A stretch of 64,000 nt of DNA from an uncultured Prevotellaceae bacterium. GTDB lineage: Bacteria; Bacteroidota; Bacteroidia; Bacteroidales; Bacteroidaceae. Below the pieces are notes generated by a model that was not told the origin of the DNA, made no database searches, and saw only the letters and a program-made list of their open reading frames with translations. Location of the stretch: positions 53,127 through 117,126 of the forward strand of contig CACXPX010000006.1 in NCBI GenBank assembly GCA_902769705.1, written 5' to 3'. Below are positions 52,545 to 60,881 of this stretch, in pieces; position 1 is the stretch's first letter; each line of letters opens with the position of its first letter. A program made the translations under genes and the position numbers.

Positions 52545-53168
52545 ATGGCACTATTCAGTAAACAAAACAAAGAGGCTCTCACTAATCCGTTGAACCTCGA
52601 CCACCCGATTCTCATTCAAGTATTGGGTATATGTTCGGCACTTGCCGTCACTTCGCAGCTGAAGCCTGCCATCGTGATGGGTCTTGCTGTGACTGTGATT
52701 ACGGCTTTTGCCAACGTCATTATTTCTTTGATTCGCAACACCATCCCTAATCGTATCCGTATTGTGGTGCAATTGGTTGTGGTTGCCACTCTTGTGACTA
52801 TAGTATCGCAGATTCTGAAAGCCGTAGCCTACGATGTGAGCGTTCAGCTTTCGGTTTATGTCGGCTTGATTATCACCAACTGTATCCTCATGGGACGCCT
52901 CGAGGCATTTGCCATGCAGAACAAGCCCTGGCCATCGTTCCTCGATGGTATTGGCAACGGACTTGGCTATGCTATGATTCTTGTCATCGTGGGTGCATTC
53001 CGCGAGTTCTTTGGACGTGGTTCGTTGCTGGGATTCCAAATCATTCCCCAGTCGGTATATGACTTCGGCTATCAGAACAATGGAATGATGACCATGCCTG
53101 CTATGGCCCTGATTCTTGTTGGTTGCGTTATTTGGGTTCATCGTGCATACTTTTATAAGGAGAAATAA
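52545..53168 (+). CDS. nqrD: Na+-NQR subunit D
   Basis: The 207-residue, six-helix membrane subunit contains NCILMGRLEAFAMQNKPW and GNGLGYAMIL, the RnfE/NqrD signature with a conserved cysteine that helps hold the intramembrane iron centre. It starts 3 nt after nqrC. Confidence 0.95.
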   Translation: MALFSKQNKEALTNPLNLDHPILIQVLGICSALAVTSQLKPAIVMGLAVTVITAFANVIISLIRNTIPNRIRIVVQLVVVATLVTIVSQILKAVAYDVSVQLSVYVGLIITNCILMGRLEAFAMQNKPWPSFLDGIGNGLGYAMILVIVGAFREFFGRGSLLGFQIIPQSVYDFGYQNNGMMTMPAMALILVGCVIWVHRAYFYKEK

Positions 53169-53171
53169 GAT

Positions 53172-53798
53172 ATGGAACACGCAATAAGTTTATTCTTCCG
53201 GTCGATATTTGTCGACAACATGATTTTCGCTTTCTTCCTCGGCATGTGTTCCTATCTTGCCGTCTCGAAGACTGTGAAAACTTCTGTAGGACTTGGTTTG
53301 GCAGTTACGTTTGTGTTGCTCGTCACTGTGCCTGTCGACTATCTGCTGCAAACCAAAGTGTTAGGTCCCAATTGCCTTGCTGAGGGTGTTGACCTGAGTT
53401 ATCTCAGCTTCATTCTCTTCATTGCGGTCATCGCAGGTATTGTTCAGCTCGTTGAGATGGTGGTAGAGAAGTATTCTCCATCGCTCTATGCTGCTCTCGG
53501 TATCTTCCTGCCGTTGATAGCTGTGAACTGTGCCATCATGGGTGCATCTCTCTTCATGCAACAACGCATTTTGCTCGACCCGTCAAACACGCAAGCCATT
53601 ACTTCCATTTGGGATGCTATGGTTTATGCTGTGGGTAGTGGACTTGGCTGGACACTCGCTATTGTTTCGCTCGGAGCCATTCGCGAGAAAATGCAGTATT
53701 GTGATGTACCCAAGCCACTTCAAGGTCTTGGCATTACCTTTATTGTAGTAGGACTTATGGCAATGGCCATGATGTGTTTCAGTGGACTTAATATCTAA
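53172..53798 (+). CDS. nqrE: Na+-NQR subunit E
   Basis: The 208-residue six-helix paralogue of NqrD has an inverted topology. It contains [15 protein letters not shown] and [15 protein letters not shown], the cysteine-bearing helices. Its start lies 3 nt after nqrD. Confidence 0.95.
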   Translation: MEHAISLFFRSIFVDNMIFAFFLGMCSYLAVSKTVKTSVGLGLAVTFVLLVTVPVDYLLQTKVLGPNCLAEGVDLSYLSFILFIAVIAGIVQLVEMVVEKYSPSLYAALGIFLPLIAVNCAIMGASLFMQQRILLDPSNTQAITSIWDAMVYAVGSGLGWTLAIVSLGAIREKMQYCDVPKPLQGLGITFIVVGLMAMAMMCFSGLNI

Positions 53799-53803
53799 AA
53801 CGT

Positions 53804-55072
53804 ATGGGACAGTTTATAGCATATAGCATAGGAGTATTCCTCATTCTTATACTCCTCTTGGTTGTAATTCTGCTTGTGGCAAAGAAATATCTTTCACCCA
53901 GCGGAAATGTGAACATTGAAATCAATGGCGACCGCACCATCAACGTTCCCCAAGGCAACAATCTGATGGCTACGCTCAACGAGAACGGCATTTTCCTGCC
54001 TTCAGCTTGTGGTGGTAAAGCCTCGTGCGGACAATGCAAGGTGCAGGTGCTTGAAGGAGGAGGGGAGATTCTCGATTCCGAGAAGCCTCACTTCAGCCGC
54101 AAGGAAATCAAGAACCATTGGCGCCTGGGTTGCCAGTGCAAGGTGAAAGGCGACTTGAAGATTCATGTGGACGAGTCAATCCTTGGTGTGAAGGAATACG
54201 AGTGCACCGTGATTTCCAACAAGAACGTAGCCACCTTCATCAAGGAATTCAAAGTGCAGTTGCCTGCTGGCGCTCACATGGACTTCCTTCCTGGTTCTTA
54301 TGCCCAGATCAAGATTCCTGCATTCGATTGCATCGACTACGATAAGGACTTCGACAAGTCCCTCATTGGTGACGAGTACTTACCTGCATGGGAGAAATTC
54401 GGTTTGTTCCCCTTGAAGTGTAAGAATCCCGAACCCACCATCCGAGCTTATTCAATGGCCAACTATCCTGCAGAGGGCGACGTGTTCATGCTGACAGTTC
54501 GTATTGCCACACCACCATTCAAGCCCGACAAGAGTGGTTTCATGGAGGTGAATCCTGGTATTGCCTCTTCGTACATCTTCTCTTTGAAGCCTGGCGACAA
54601 GGTCATCATGAGTGGTCCGTTCGGTGATTTCCATCCCCATTTCGACTCTAAGAAAGAGATGATCTGGGTAGGCGGTGGTGCTGGTATGGCTCCGCTTCGT
54701 GCACAAATCATGCACATGACGAAGACTTTGCACACCACAGACCGTGAGATGCATTACTTCTATGGCGCCCGTGCCTTGAACGAAGTGTTCTATCTGGATG
54801 ATTTCCTCGGCTTGGAAAAGGAGTACCCCAACTTCCACTTCCATCTGGCACTCGACCGTCCTGACCCCGCAGCTGATGCAGCAGGAGTGAAGTATACCCC
54901 GGGATTTGTTCATCAGGTGATGTACAACACTTATCTGAAGGACCACGAGGCTCCCGAAGATGTGGAATACTACATGTGCGGACCTGGCCCCATGTCGAAT
55001 GCCGTTGTAGGTATGCTTGATTCGCTTGGCGTGGATTCAGAGTCTATTATGTACGACAACTTCGGAGGATAA
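53804..55072 (+). CDS. nqrF: Na+-NQR subunit F (NADH-oxidising)
   Basis: The 422-residue protein has an N-terminal membrane helix (about 4-26), a 2Fe-2S ferredoxin domain with CGGKASCGQCKV (about 69-80) and a distal cysteine in GCQCKV, then FAD-binding (RAYSMANYP) and NADH-binding (GGGAGMAPLRAQI) domains. It oxidises NADH and feeds electrons to the complex, which pumps sodium. The operon ends in a terminator 28 nt after its stop. Confidence 0.96.
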   Translation: MGQFIAYSIGVFLILILLLVVILLVAKKYLSPSGNVNIEINGDRTINVPQGNNLMATLNENGIFLPSACGGKASCGQCKVQVLEGGGEILDSEKPHFSRKEIKNHWRLGCQCKVKGDLKIHVDESILGVKEYECTVISNKNVATFIKEFKVQLPAGAHMDFLPGSYAQIKIPAFDCIDYDKDFDKSLIGDEYLPAWEKFGLFPLKCKNPEPTIRAYSMANYPAEGDVFMLTVRIATPPFKPDKSGFMEVNPGIASSYIFSLKPGDKVIMSGPFGDFHPHFDSKKEMIWVGGGAGMAPLRAQIMHMTKTLHTTDREMHYFYGARALNEVFYLDDFLGLEKEYPNFHFHLALDRPDPAADAAGVKYTPGFVHQVMYNTYLKDHEAPEDVEYYMCGPGPMSNAVVGMLDSLGVDSESIMYDNFGG

Positions 55073-55099
55073 AGCCTCCACTTGTCTTACGACATCATC

Positions 55100-55143
55100 A
55101 ACGCTCAGGTGCCCGTTTTCTTTGTGCATCTGGGCGTTTTTCT
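55100..55143 (+). terminator. Terminator of nqrABCDEF
   Basis: AACGCTCAGGTGC (55100-55112) pairs with GCATCTGGGCGTT (55126-55138) allowing G-U pairs, followed by a T-rich run. Confidence 0.85.
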
Positions 55144-55160
55144 TTGGGAATGGAATCGTT

Positions 55161-55356
55161 GTTGGCCCTTTCGGATAAAGAGCGGCCTAAAAGGCCAACC
55201 CACTCATAGCCCAGGGCATCGCCCTGGGTGGGTAGGGCACATGAGAAGGACGCGCTGTAAGTGCAAAAGCTTTTGCCCCTATAGGGCGTTAGTTTGCTCC
55301 CAATTATCCCCCCAAGGCGCTGCCTTGGGCTGGTAGCTGTTGCCCCCTTCAGGGGC
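55161..55356. repeat. Array of short palindromes (REP-like)
   Basis: Within 200 bp the sequence holds: GTTGGCC...GGCCAAC (55161-55199), CCCAGGGCATCGCCCTGGG (55210-55228), GCAAAAGCTTTTGC (55263-55276), GCCC-CTATA-GGGC (55275-55287), CCCAAGGCGCTGCCTTGGG (55311-55329) and GCCCC-CTTCA-GGGGC around 55342-55356. No open frame here looks coding. The style resembles repetitive extragenic palindromes known in many Bacteroidetes genomes. No RAYT-type transposase is in the window. Confidence 0.75.
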
Positions 55357-55384
55357 GTTGGGGTCAACTGCTGTATCATCCCAT

Positions 55385-55423
55385 AAAAAAAGCTATGCTC
55401 TCGATGAAGAAAAGCATAGCTTT
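55385..55423 (-). terminator. Terminator of the zinc-ribbon gene
   Basis: AAAGCTATGCT / AGCATAGCTTT, an 11-bp perfect stem (55389-55399 and 55413-55423). On the minus strand it runs into a T7 stretch. Confidence 0.88.
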
Positions 55424-55481
55424 GGATGATTAACGAGTATTGTTGTTTCGTTTCAATACAAGGGAAAGAATCAAAGGCAGG

Positions 55482-56636
55482 TCATTCAGCCAGTTTTGTC
55501 ATATTGAATTCAGATATCTTTTGGTCGGTACTGATTTTCGAGCGGATTCTATACTTGGCTTCAGTTTCCTTTGTTTCGTCTGTGCGGTCAATCTTCTGCG
55601 AAGCGGTGAACTGAACGATGTATTCCATTTCTTCTCCCAGCGGTTTCTTTTCAATCTTGTAATCGTTCAGAATGCGCCAATTCATGTTCGTGATGTCGTC
55701 TTTCCACAGCTTGTACATGAACGAGACCACATCCGATTTTGATGCATCCTGCTTGCCCAAGAATGAAGAGAGATAATCGTTAACAGTTGAGGAAAGGGCT
55801 GCTTCGTCGCGCGAGTTGATGCTCTGGAAGAAACGACGGAACACGCTGGCAACCATTTCCTTCTCTTCGGGTTGAACAATCTTGATGTTCAGTTCCTGAA
55901 CCTTGTCGTTGGCTTCGTCAACATGCTCGCCATAGGGATGTTCTTTGGCGTATTCGTTGAATGCCTCAATCGTGTTCAGCGTTTTTGCCAAAGCCCAGTC
56001 GATAGAGTCTATCTTGCGCTGGGCCACCACCTTGTTGTGCGAGTTGGGATATTTCTTGATGTAATCCTCGAGCATTGCCTTCGAATTGCTTGCCACAGCA
56101 TTCTGCCAGTCGCGGTCAATCTGCTTGATGTAGTTGAGATGATGCTGGATGGAATCCCTATGCGCGCGCGGGCAATCTTTATAGGTGTCTAAGAAGCTTT
56201 GCAGCACCAGCGGGTCAGAACTCGTCATGGCGTATTCGTAAGCTTCGGTTTCCTTGGACGTCTTTGCCTGGTTGTAGAAGTAGAAACTGACGGCGCAGAT
56301 AATCAAAGCCAACACGAACGAAACGATGAGCGCTGCATGGCTTTTCTTCTTCGGAGCAGGTTGCTCTTGGCCCGTAGCACCTTGTTCTTGTGTTGCTGTT
56401 ACAGGAATGGCGGGGGGAACTGTATTGGGAGCTTGCGTGTTGGTTGTCCCTCGTGTTTCATGCGCCGAAAGATTGGCATGATTGCAATTGGGACACACGT
56501 CCTGGTCGCTGAAGTAAATCTCTCCGCATTGCGGGCAACGTGTGATTTTGCCGGCAATCTCAACCCCACATGAGGGGCAAACGGGTGCTCTGTCACTAAT
56601 CTGATGACCGCACTCTGGACATTTGATAATGGCCAT
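55482..56636 (-). CDS. Zinc-ribbon membrane protein with a periplasmic domain
   Basis: The 384-residue protein begins with two zinc ribbons (CPECGHQ...CPSCG, about 5-24; CPQCGEIYF...CPNCN, about 34-52). A Pro/Thr/Gln linker, one membrane helix (about 103-122) and a long helical region (about 130-250) follow; the helical region resembles tetratricopeptide-like spacing (VLQSFLDTYKDCP, MLEDYIKKYPNS, AFNEYAKEHPYG). The last 120 residues resemble a small NTF2-like domain. The family is not named here. It is last in the minus-strand set with GH25, FHA and HU/SPOR genes, which suggests an envelope-sensing or cell-division role by association only. Confidence 0.75.
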   Translation of the reverse strand: MAIIKCPECGHQISDRAPVCPSCGVEIAGKITRCPQCGEIYFSDQDVCPNCNHANLSAHETRGTTNTQAPNTVPPAIPVTATQEQGATGQEQPAPKKKSHAALIVSFVLALIICAVSFYFYNQAKTSKETEAYEYAMTSSDPLVLQSFLDTYKDCPRAHRDSIQHHLNYIKQIDRDWQNAVASNSKAMLEDYIKKYPNSHNKVVAQRKIDSIDWALAKTLNTIEAFNEYAKEHPYGEHVDEANDKVQELNIKIVQPEEKEMVASVFRRFFQSINSRDEAALSSTVNDYLSSFLGKQDASKSDVVSFMYKLWKDDITNMNWRILNDYKIEKKPLGEEMEYIVQFTASQKIDRTDETKETEAKYRIRSKISTDQKISEFNMTKLAE

Positions 56637-56700
56637 AATTCTATGTGTTATTTCTATATATAAGCTAAATGTTTATCGCAAAGCTGAGGGTAGGGGGGCG

Positions 56701-57405
56701 TCATTGGTGCCTGAACCTGATTTCCCTCAAACGGTGGCTGCCCATGAAACGGCTTTTGTCCACATATCCGTTCACTCCGTTTATGCGTCCCTTTGCTGAA
56801 TACTGCCACATGTCGATGTCTCGGTCATCACGCAATCGGGGTTCATAGTCGGTGTACTGGGCAATCATGAGTTTATAGTCGTCAAGCAATCCGCACAGAT
56901 AGTGGTCGTAGAAGTTGGCTCCGGTGTAGATGAGCGGCTTCTGGTGGTATGCCTTCTCCACTAATTTGAGGAATTTGAAGAGCGAGTCGCGGAACTCCTC
57001 TACGGGCATTCCGCTTCTTGTCTCTATATCTATCATGGGCAGGAGGTCTTGGTCGCTTGGCCGACATTGTGCCATGAAGTTGCGCAGCTGCTTCTGTTGC
57101 TCTATTTTCGGGCGATAGAAATGATACGACCCCACCTTCAATCCATAGCGATGGGCGAGGTCGATGTTCTTTGCATATTTGTCGTCGATATTGTCTCCTC
57201 CCTCTGTGGCTTTCAGATAGACATACGCCATCTTGGCATTCGCCCCGACAGCTTCCCAGAACACGTTGCCCTGATAGTGGCTCAGGTCGATGCCATGAAT
57301 GTGCTGGCATGTGTCCTCGCACTGGGCAAAACTGCTCTGTGCATGAAGACTGCTGCATGTGCCCATCGCCATGAAGGAGAATATGATAGTTATCAATCTG
57401 TTCAT
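56701..57405 (-). CDS. GH25 lysozyme-like muramidase
   Basis: The 234-residue protein has a signal peptide (MNRLITIIFSFMAMGTC region) and a GH25 barrel: GIDLSHYQGNV at the start supplies the first catalytic Asp, AYVYLKATEG the second strand, and LPMIDIETR the Asp-Glu pair. GH25 enzymes cut beta-1,4 MurNAc-GlcNAc bonds of peptidoglycan. ATG 57405 begins the signal peptide; an earlier ATG at 57441 overlaps the FHA gene. A cell-wall remodelling rather than toxin role is likely in this gene set. There is no binding domain. Confidence 0.9.
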   Translation of the reverse strand: MNRLITIIFSFMAMGTCSSLHAQSSFAQCEDTCQHIHGIDLSHYQGNVFWEAVGANAKMAYVYLKATEGGDNIDDKYAKNIDLAHRYGLKVGSYHFYRPKIEQQKQLRNFMAQCRPSDQDLLPMIDIETRSGMPVEEFRDSLFKFLKLVEKAYHQKPLIYTGANFYDHYLCGLLDDYKLMIAQYTDYEPRLRDDRDIDMWQYSAKGRINGVNGYVDKSRFMGSHRLREIRFRHQ

Positions 57406-57424
57406 CATTACATGTTGGTTGTTT

Positions 57425-57964
57425 TTAGGTGGCTTCGTCATCTTCTTCGTTGGTTCTCAGAATGATGCTCGTAGCACCTATCGTGAACAACGTCTCGTTC
57501 TCAATCACTCTTTTCTCGTGGTCGCCCAGAATGACATTGTCCACAAATGTTCCTGTATAACTTGGCCCGTCGCGCAACACATATTTCAGTTTGCCTTTCT
57601 TGTCGCGCGACACATTGATAATGCAATGGGTGATGTCAACACTCGGGTCGACAGTCTCGATAGGGCAGTTGGCAGCGCTTCCCTTCATGTATCTGCCGAT
57701 GATGTTGTCACCCATCTGGAGCGGAATCACCTGCTTGTAGTGGAACACGTTCTCGATGACCACTATAGAGCCGCATCCTTTCTCGTTGGCACCTTCGTCG
57801 GGGTTGTCCTCCTTTTGCGTGTTGTGGAGTTTGGATGTTCCCATCTTGATGCCAAACTGCTTGCCACACCGCTCACATTGGAACACCAACGACTGGCCAG
57901 CTTGATAGTTGGTCTCGTCGAAGATGATGTATTGATCGCATTTGGGACAACGTACTCGCTTCAT
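57425..57964 (-). CDS. Zinc-ribbon / FHA domain protein
   Basis: The 179-residue protein has an N-terminal zinc ribbon (RCPKCDQYIIF...FQCERCGKQF, about 4-37) of the zinc_ribbon/MJ0042 type and a C-terminal FHA domain (about 85-165) with NIIGRYMKG, the conserved DITHCIINV phosphopeptide-binding motif (SxxH replaced by ITHC) and YTGTFVDNV. FHA domains bind phosphothreonine, so a kinase partner is expected, but none is nearby. ATG 57964 is chosen because it starts at the ribbon and follows the HU/SPOR gene by 23 nt. Confidence 0.82.
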   Translation of the reverse strand: MKRVRCPKCDQYIIFDETNYQAGQSLVFQCERCGKQFGIKMGTSKLHNTQKEDNPDEGANEKGCGSIVVIENVFHYKQVIPLQMGDNIIGRYMKGSAANCPIETVDPSVDITHCIINVSRDKKGKLKYVLRDGPSYTGTFVDNVILGDHEKRVIENETLFTIGATSIILRTNEEDDEAT

Positions 57965-57987
57965 ACAATCTCTTTCAAAACTGATGC

Positions 57988-59079
57988 TCAGGGTTTCAAC
58001 TCCATTATCCAACCCTCGGCAAAATCCTTGTCGGTGTTCAAGCCGTTTAATGCCTGACGTGCTTCTGCCTCTGATTTATATGAACCAAATACGACTTTGG
58101 TGCTGCTTTTCTCTCTGACAAGTACGCGTGCCTCGGCAAAGCCTTTCCCATGCAGTTGCTCTACAAATGCATTGGCGTTCTTCATGCTCACATGGCTGGC
58201 CAGCACGATGCAGAAGCTTGGTGCTTGAGGCTCTTCGGCTGGCTTGGCCTGCTCTTCAGCCACAGCCTTTTCTGCACTTTCCGCTTGTTTCTCCACTTGC
58301 TCTTCAGGCAACGAGATGTTGGCCGATGCCAAGTCGGGCTTGCCCACGGTGATGTCTTTCGGCATCAGCTTCTGAAGCAACTCCGTGTCGATATGGCTGT
58401 GATACACGTTGGCACGGTCTTGATTGCCCAAGGTGGAGGGGAACAACAGGAAGGCGATGACAGCAATGCAGGCTGCTGCCAGGTTCCTGAGCATGCTCAC
58501 GCTGATGCTGATTCTGCGGTCTCCGTCGCCTTCAACCATAATCGGCAGAACCTTGGCACCCTCGCCATCGGCTTTTGCGGTTTGTTCTTCTTCAATGGGC
58601 GATGCCTCGCCTTCAGGTTTGAGGCTTGCAGTTTGCTCATTATTCTTCAACAACGCACCACTGAGGGGAGTCATCTCATACGCGCTGAGCCCATAGAACT
58701 CAGGTGTCAGGATGCCGGCTTCGCAGGGAGTGAACTCATACTTCCCATCCACGTTCTTGTAGATGGTGCCAATGTCGCTCATCTCGTATTCACCCTCGTT
58801 CTCAAGGTGCTGCCTCAGTTCCTCCACATCGCTCTCTATGCGCTTGATGGCTTCAGGATAGCTGATGTCGTAGGCCTCAACGTAAGATTGGGCCAGCAAC
58901 GAGTCGTTCATCTTCAACTGAGGGTTGAAGCCCAGCGTGCGCATTGGGGGAATAAACGAATTGTCATCAGCATCGAAGCGTGCATCGACGTGATGAGTCA
59001 TAAATCCGCCAAAATCAGGCACAATGACACAGTCATTGCTCAGCAATAATATCTCGATATGTCTTTCTAATCCAATCAC
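57988..59079 (-). CDS. HU-CCDC81-type DNA-binding protein with SPOR domain
   Basis: The 363-residue protein has an N-terminal HU-CCDC81-like pair of HU-related modules (about 1-150; LLLSNDCVIVPDFGGFMTHH, then GEYEMSDIGTIY). An acidic linker, a membrane helix (about 199-216; LAAACIAVIAFLLF) and an Ala/Glu-rich stretch follow, and a C-terminal SPOR domain (about 288-363; FCIVLASHVSMKNANAFVEQL). SPOR domains bind denuded peptidoglycan at the septum. A membrane protein with a cytosolic HU-like domain and a periplasmic SPOR domain could link DNA to the division site. This layout has been described in Bacteroidetes by comparative genomics. It heads the set FHA - GH25 - zinc ribbon. Confidence 0.83.
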   Translation of the reverse strand: MIGLERHIEILLLSNDCVIVPDFGGFMTHHVDARFDADDNSFIPPMRTLGFNPQLKMNDSLLAQSYVEAYDISYPEAIKRIESDVEELRQHLENEGEYEMSDIGTIYKNVDGKYEFTPCEAGILTPEFYGLSAYEMTPLSGALLKNNEQTASLKPEGEASPIEEEQTAKADGEGAKVLPIMVEGDGDRRISISVSMLRNLAAACIAVIAFLLFPSTLGNQDRANVYHSHIDTELLQKLMPKDITVGKPDLASANISLPEEQVEKQAESAEKAVAEEQAKPAEEPQAPSFCIVLASHVSMKNANAFVEQLHGKGFAEARVLVREKSSTKVVFGSYKSEAEARQALNGLNTDKDFAEGWIMELKP

Positions 59080-59162
59080 ATTGCAAAATTAACTCTTTTC
59101 CTTGAAAAACGCAAATGATTAAATGAAAAAAAGTGATAGAAAAAATAAAAAAATACTTTTGT

Positions 59163-59193
59163 TTTGTGGATTGAACGAAAAGTATTATCTTTG
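59163..59193 (+). promoter_or_regulatory. Promoter of rfbC
   Basis: TTTG (59163-59166), 19-nt spacer, TATCTTTG (59186-59193), 30 nt before the rfbC ATG: a near-perfect Bacteroidota promoter. Confidence 0.85.
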
Positions 59194-59223
59194 CCGATAA
59201 AAAGAGACTGCTAAATAATAAAG

Positions 59224-59772
59224 ATGAAATATACAGAAACTGAGATTCCCGGAGTGTACATCATCGAGCCACGCGTGTTCAATGACGCCCGCGGCTATTT
59301 CTTCGAAGCTTGGAAAAAAGAAGAGTTCGAGGCAAATGTTGGCAAAGTGGAGTTCATCCAAGACAACGAGTCCAAATCATCGTTTGGCGTGCTGCGCGGC
59401 TTGCACTATCAGAAAGGCGATGCCTCACAAGCCAAGCTGGTGCGCGTCATCAAGGGCCGAGTGCTCGACGTGGCTGTCGACATCCGCAAGAGTTCGCCCA
59501 CCTTTGGCCAGCACGTGATGGTGGAGCTGAGCGACGAGAACAAACGGCAGTTCTTCATTCCACGCGGGTTTGCCCACGGATTCCTGGTGCTGAGCGACGA
59601 GGCTGTCTTCACCTATAAGGTTGACAATCCCTATGCACCCACGCAAGAGGCTGGCATCCGCTGGAACGACGAGGAACTCGCCATCCAATGGCCCATAGAC
59701 CCGAAGCTGGTCGTCACGAGCGAGAAAGACTTGAACGCTTGCCGCCTTCGCGATGCCGAACTATTTGAATAG
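59224..59772 (+). CDS. rfbC: dTDP-4-dehydrorhamnose 3,5-epimerase
   Basis: The 182-residue cupin enzyme is of full length. It has the active-site histidine in LRGLHYQKG, the ARGYFFE-type N-terminal strand (DARGYFFEAW), AVDIRKSSPTFG and RGFAHGFLVLSDEA. It epimerises dTDP-4-keto-6-deoxyglucose on the way to dTDP-L-rhamnose for surface glycans. rfbA, rfbB and rfbD are not adjacent. A stand-alone promoter at 59163-59193 drives it. Confidence 0.96.
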   Translation: MKYTETEIPGVYIIEPRVFNDARGYFFEAWKKEEFEANVGKVEFIQDNESKSSFGVLRGLHYQKGDASQAKLVRVIKGRVLDVAVDIRKSSPTFGQHVMVELSDENKRQFFIPRGFAHGFLVLSDEAVFTYKVDNPYAPTQEAGIRWNDEELAIQWPIDPKLVVTSEKDLNACRLRDAELFE

Positions 59773-59841
59773 ACTTTAAATTTTCGTGCAAGTCGAATGC
59801 AAAAGAAAATGTTTCATTTTGCTAAGACGCCGCCGAAAATC

Positions 59842-59874
59842 ATCAACTGAGTTGATAACTTTGAACTTTGAACT
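59842..59874 (+). promoter_or_regulatory. Palindrome and heptamer repeat before the lipoprotein gene
   Basis: ATCAACT-G-AGTTGAT (59842-59856) is a perfect 15-bp palindrome, and AACTTTG is repeated twice (59857-59870) directly before the ATG at 59877. An operator is possible, or simply repeat-derived DNA. Confidence 0.45.
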
Positions 59875-59876
59875 AT

Positions 59877-60755
59877 ATGAAACGCTCTAACCTCTTTACA
59901 GCTTTTCTTTCTGGCCGGCGAACGGTAGGTTCCTCTGGCCGGAGGGTTCTTTGTTCTTTATTCCATTGTTCATTATTCTTTAGCGCAGCGCTGTTGCTCT
60001 TCAGTTGCAAACAAGGCAATCCCGAGCAGCCCGAGCCCTCTCGCGTGGAGGACAAGGAAGCAAAGCGCATGCTCGAAGGCATATGGATCAACGAAGACGA
60101 GCAGAGCGTGGCATTCCGAGTGAAGGGCGACTCCATCTTCTATCCCGACTCCACCAGCCTTCCCGTCTCCTTCCAGGTGTTTGCCGACACACTTGTGATG
60201 CATGGAGCCAGCGACATGAAATACGCCATCGTGAAGCAAGCCCCACACCTCTTTGTGTTCAAGAACCAGAGTGGCGACGAGGTGCGGCTCGTGAAGAGCG
60301 AAGACCCGATAGACAACTATGCCTTCAAGAACCCCAAGCCGCAAGCCATCAACCAAGACCTGCTCATCAAGCGCGACACCATCGTGATGTACGGCTCACA
60401 GCGCTACCATTGCTATGTGCAAGTGAACCCCACCACCTACAAAGTCATCAAGCGCACCTACAACGATGAAGGAGTGGCCGTGGACAACATCTATCACGAC
60501 AACATCATCAATCTGGCCGTCTATCATGGCGCCTCGAAAGTGTTCTCGAGCGACTTCCACAAGCAGGACTTCAAGAAATACCTAACTGAAGAAATACTCA
60601 AACAAAGCGTCCTTAGCGACATGATTTACAATCGGTTAGACGAGGATGGCATCCACTACGACGCCTTCATCGGCATCCCCGACAGCCCCAGCGGATATGT
60701 AGTCGACGTGCATGTGGGCTACGACGGTAAAGTCAAGTTCGAGATGTATAAGTAA
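59877..60755 (+). CDS. Lipoprotein of DUF4738 type with a repeat-extended signal peptide
   Basis: The 292-residue protein has an abnormally long N-terminal region (about 46 residues) before a lipobox LLLFSC. The mature part is mixed alpha/beta with charged blocks (DKEAKRMLEGIWINEDEQS, VFADTLVMHGASDMKYA) and fits DUF4738. The signal region contains DNA repeats: two copies of TCTGGCCGG and a 7-bp period TTCTTTG series (59947-59982) encoding a CSLF/HCSLFF stretch. The lipobox still places Cys in a workable context, so export is likely. ATG 59877 is preferred to an in-frame TTG at 59868. Function unknown. Confidence 0.7.
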   Translation: MKRSNLFTAFLSGRRTVGSSGRRVLCSLFHCSLFFSAALLLFSCKQGNPEQPEPSRVEDKEAKRMLEGIWINEDEQSVAFRVKGDSIFYPDSTSLPVSFQVFADTLVMHGASDMKYAIVKQAPHLFVFKNQSGDEVRLVKSEDPIDNYAFKNPKPQAINQDLLIKRDTIVMYGSQRYHCYVQVNPTTYKVIKRTYNDEGVAVDNIYHDNIINLAVYHGASKVFSSDFHKQDFKKYLTEEILKQSVLSDMIYNRLDEDGIHYDAFIGIPDSPSGYVVDVHVGYDGKVKFEMYK

Positions 60756-60808
60756 AGCCATACAGAACCGATTCGTAACTCTTCCCGAACACATCTTTAT
60801 TAAATAAT

Positions 60809-60854
60809 AACGGCCACCGAACTCACACGCTCGAGTCCAGTGGTCGTTTTTTTT
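60809..60854 (+). terminator. Terminator of the lipoprotein gene
   Basis: AACGGCCAC (60809-60817) pairs with GTGGTCGTT (60840-60848) with one G-U pair, followed by a T8 run. It could also stop readthrough from the convergent BspA-like gene. Confidence 0.85.
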
Positions 60855-60881
60855 ATTCTTTGGATAGAAAGAGTACTCAAC

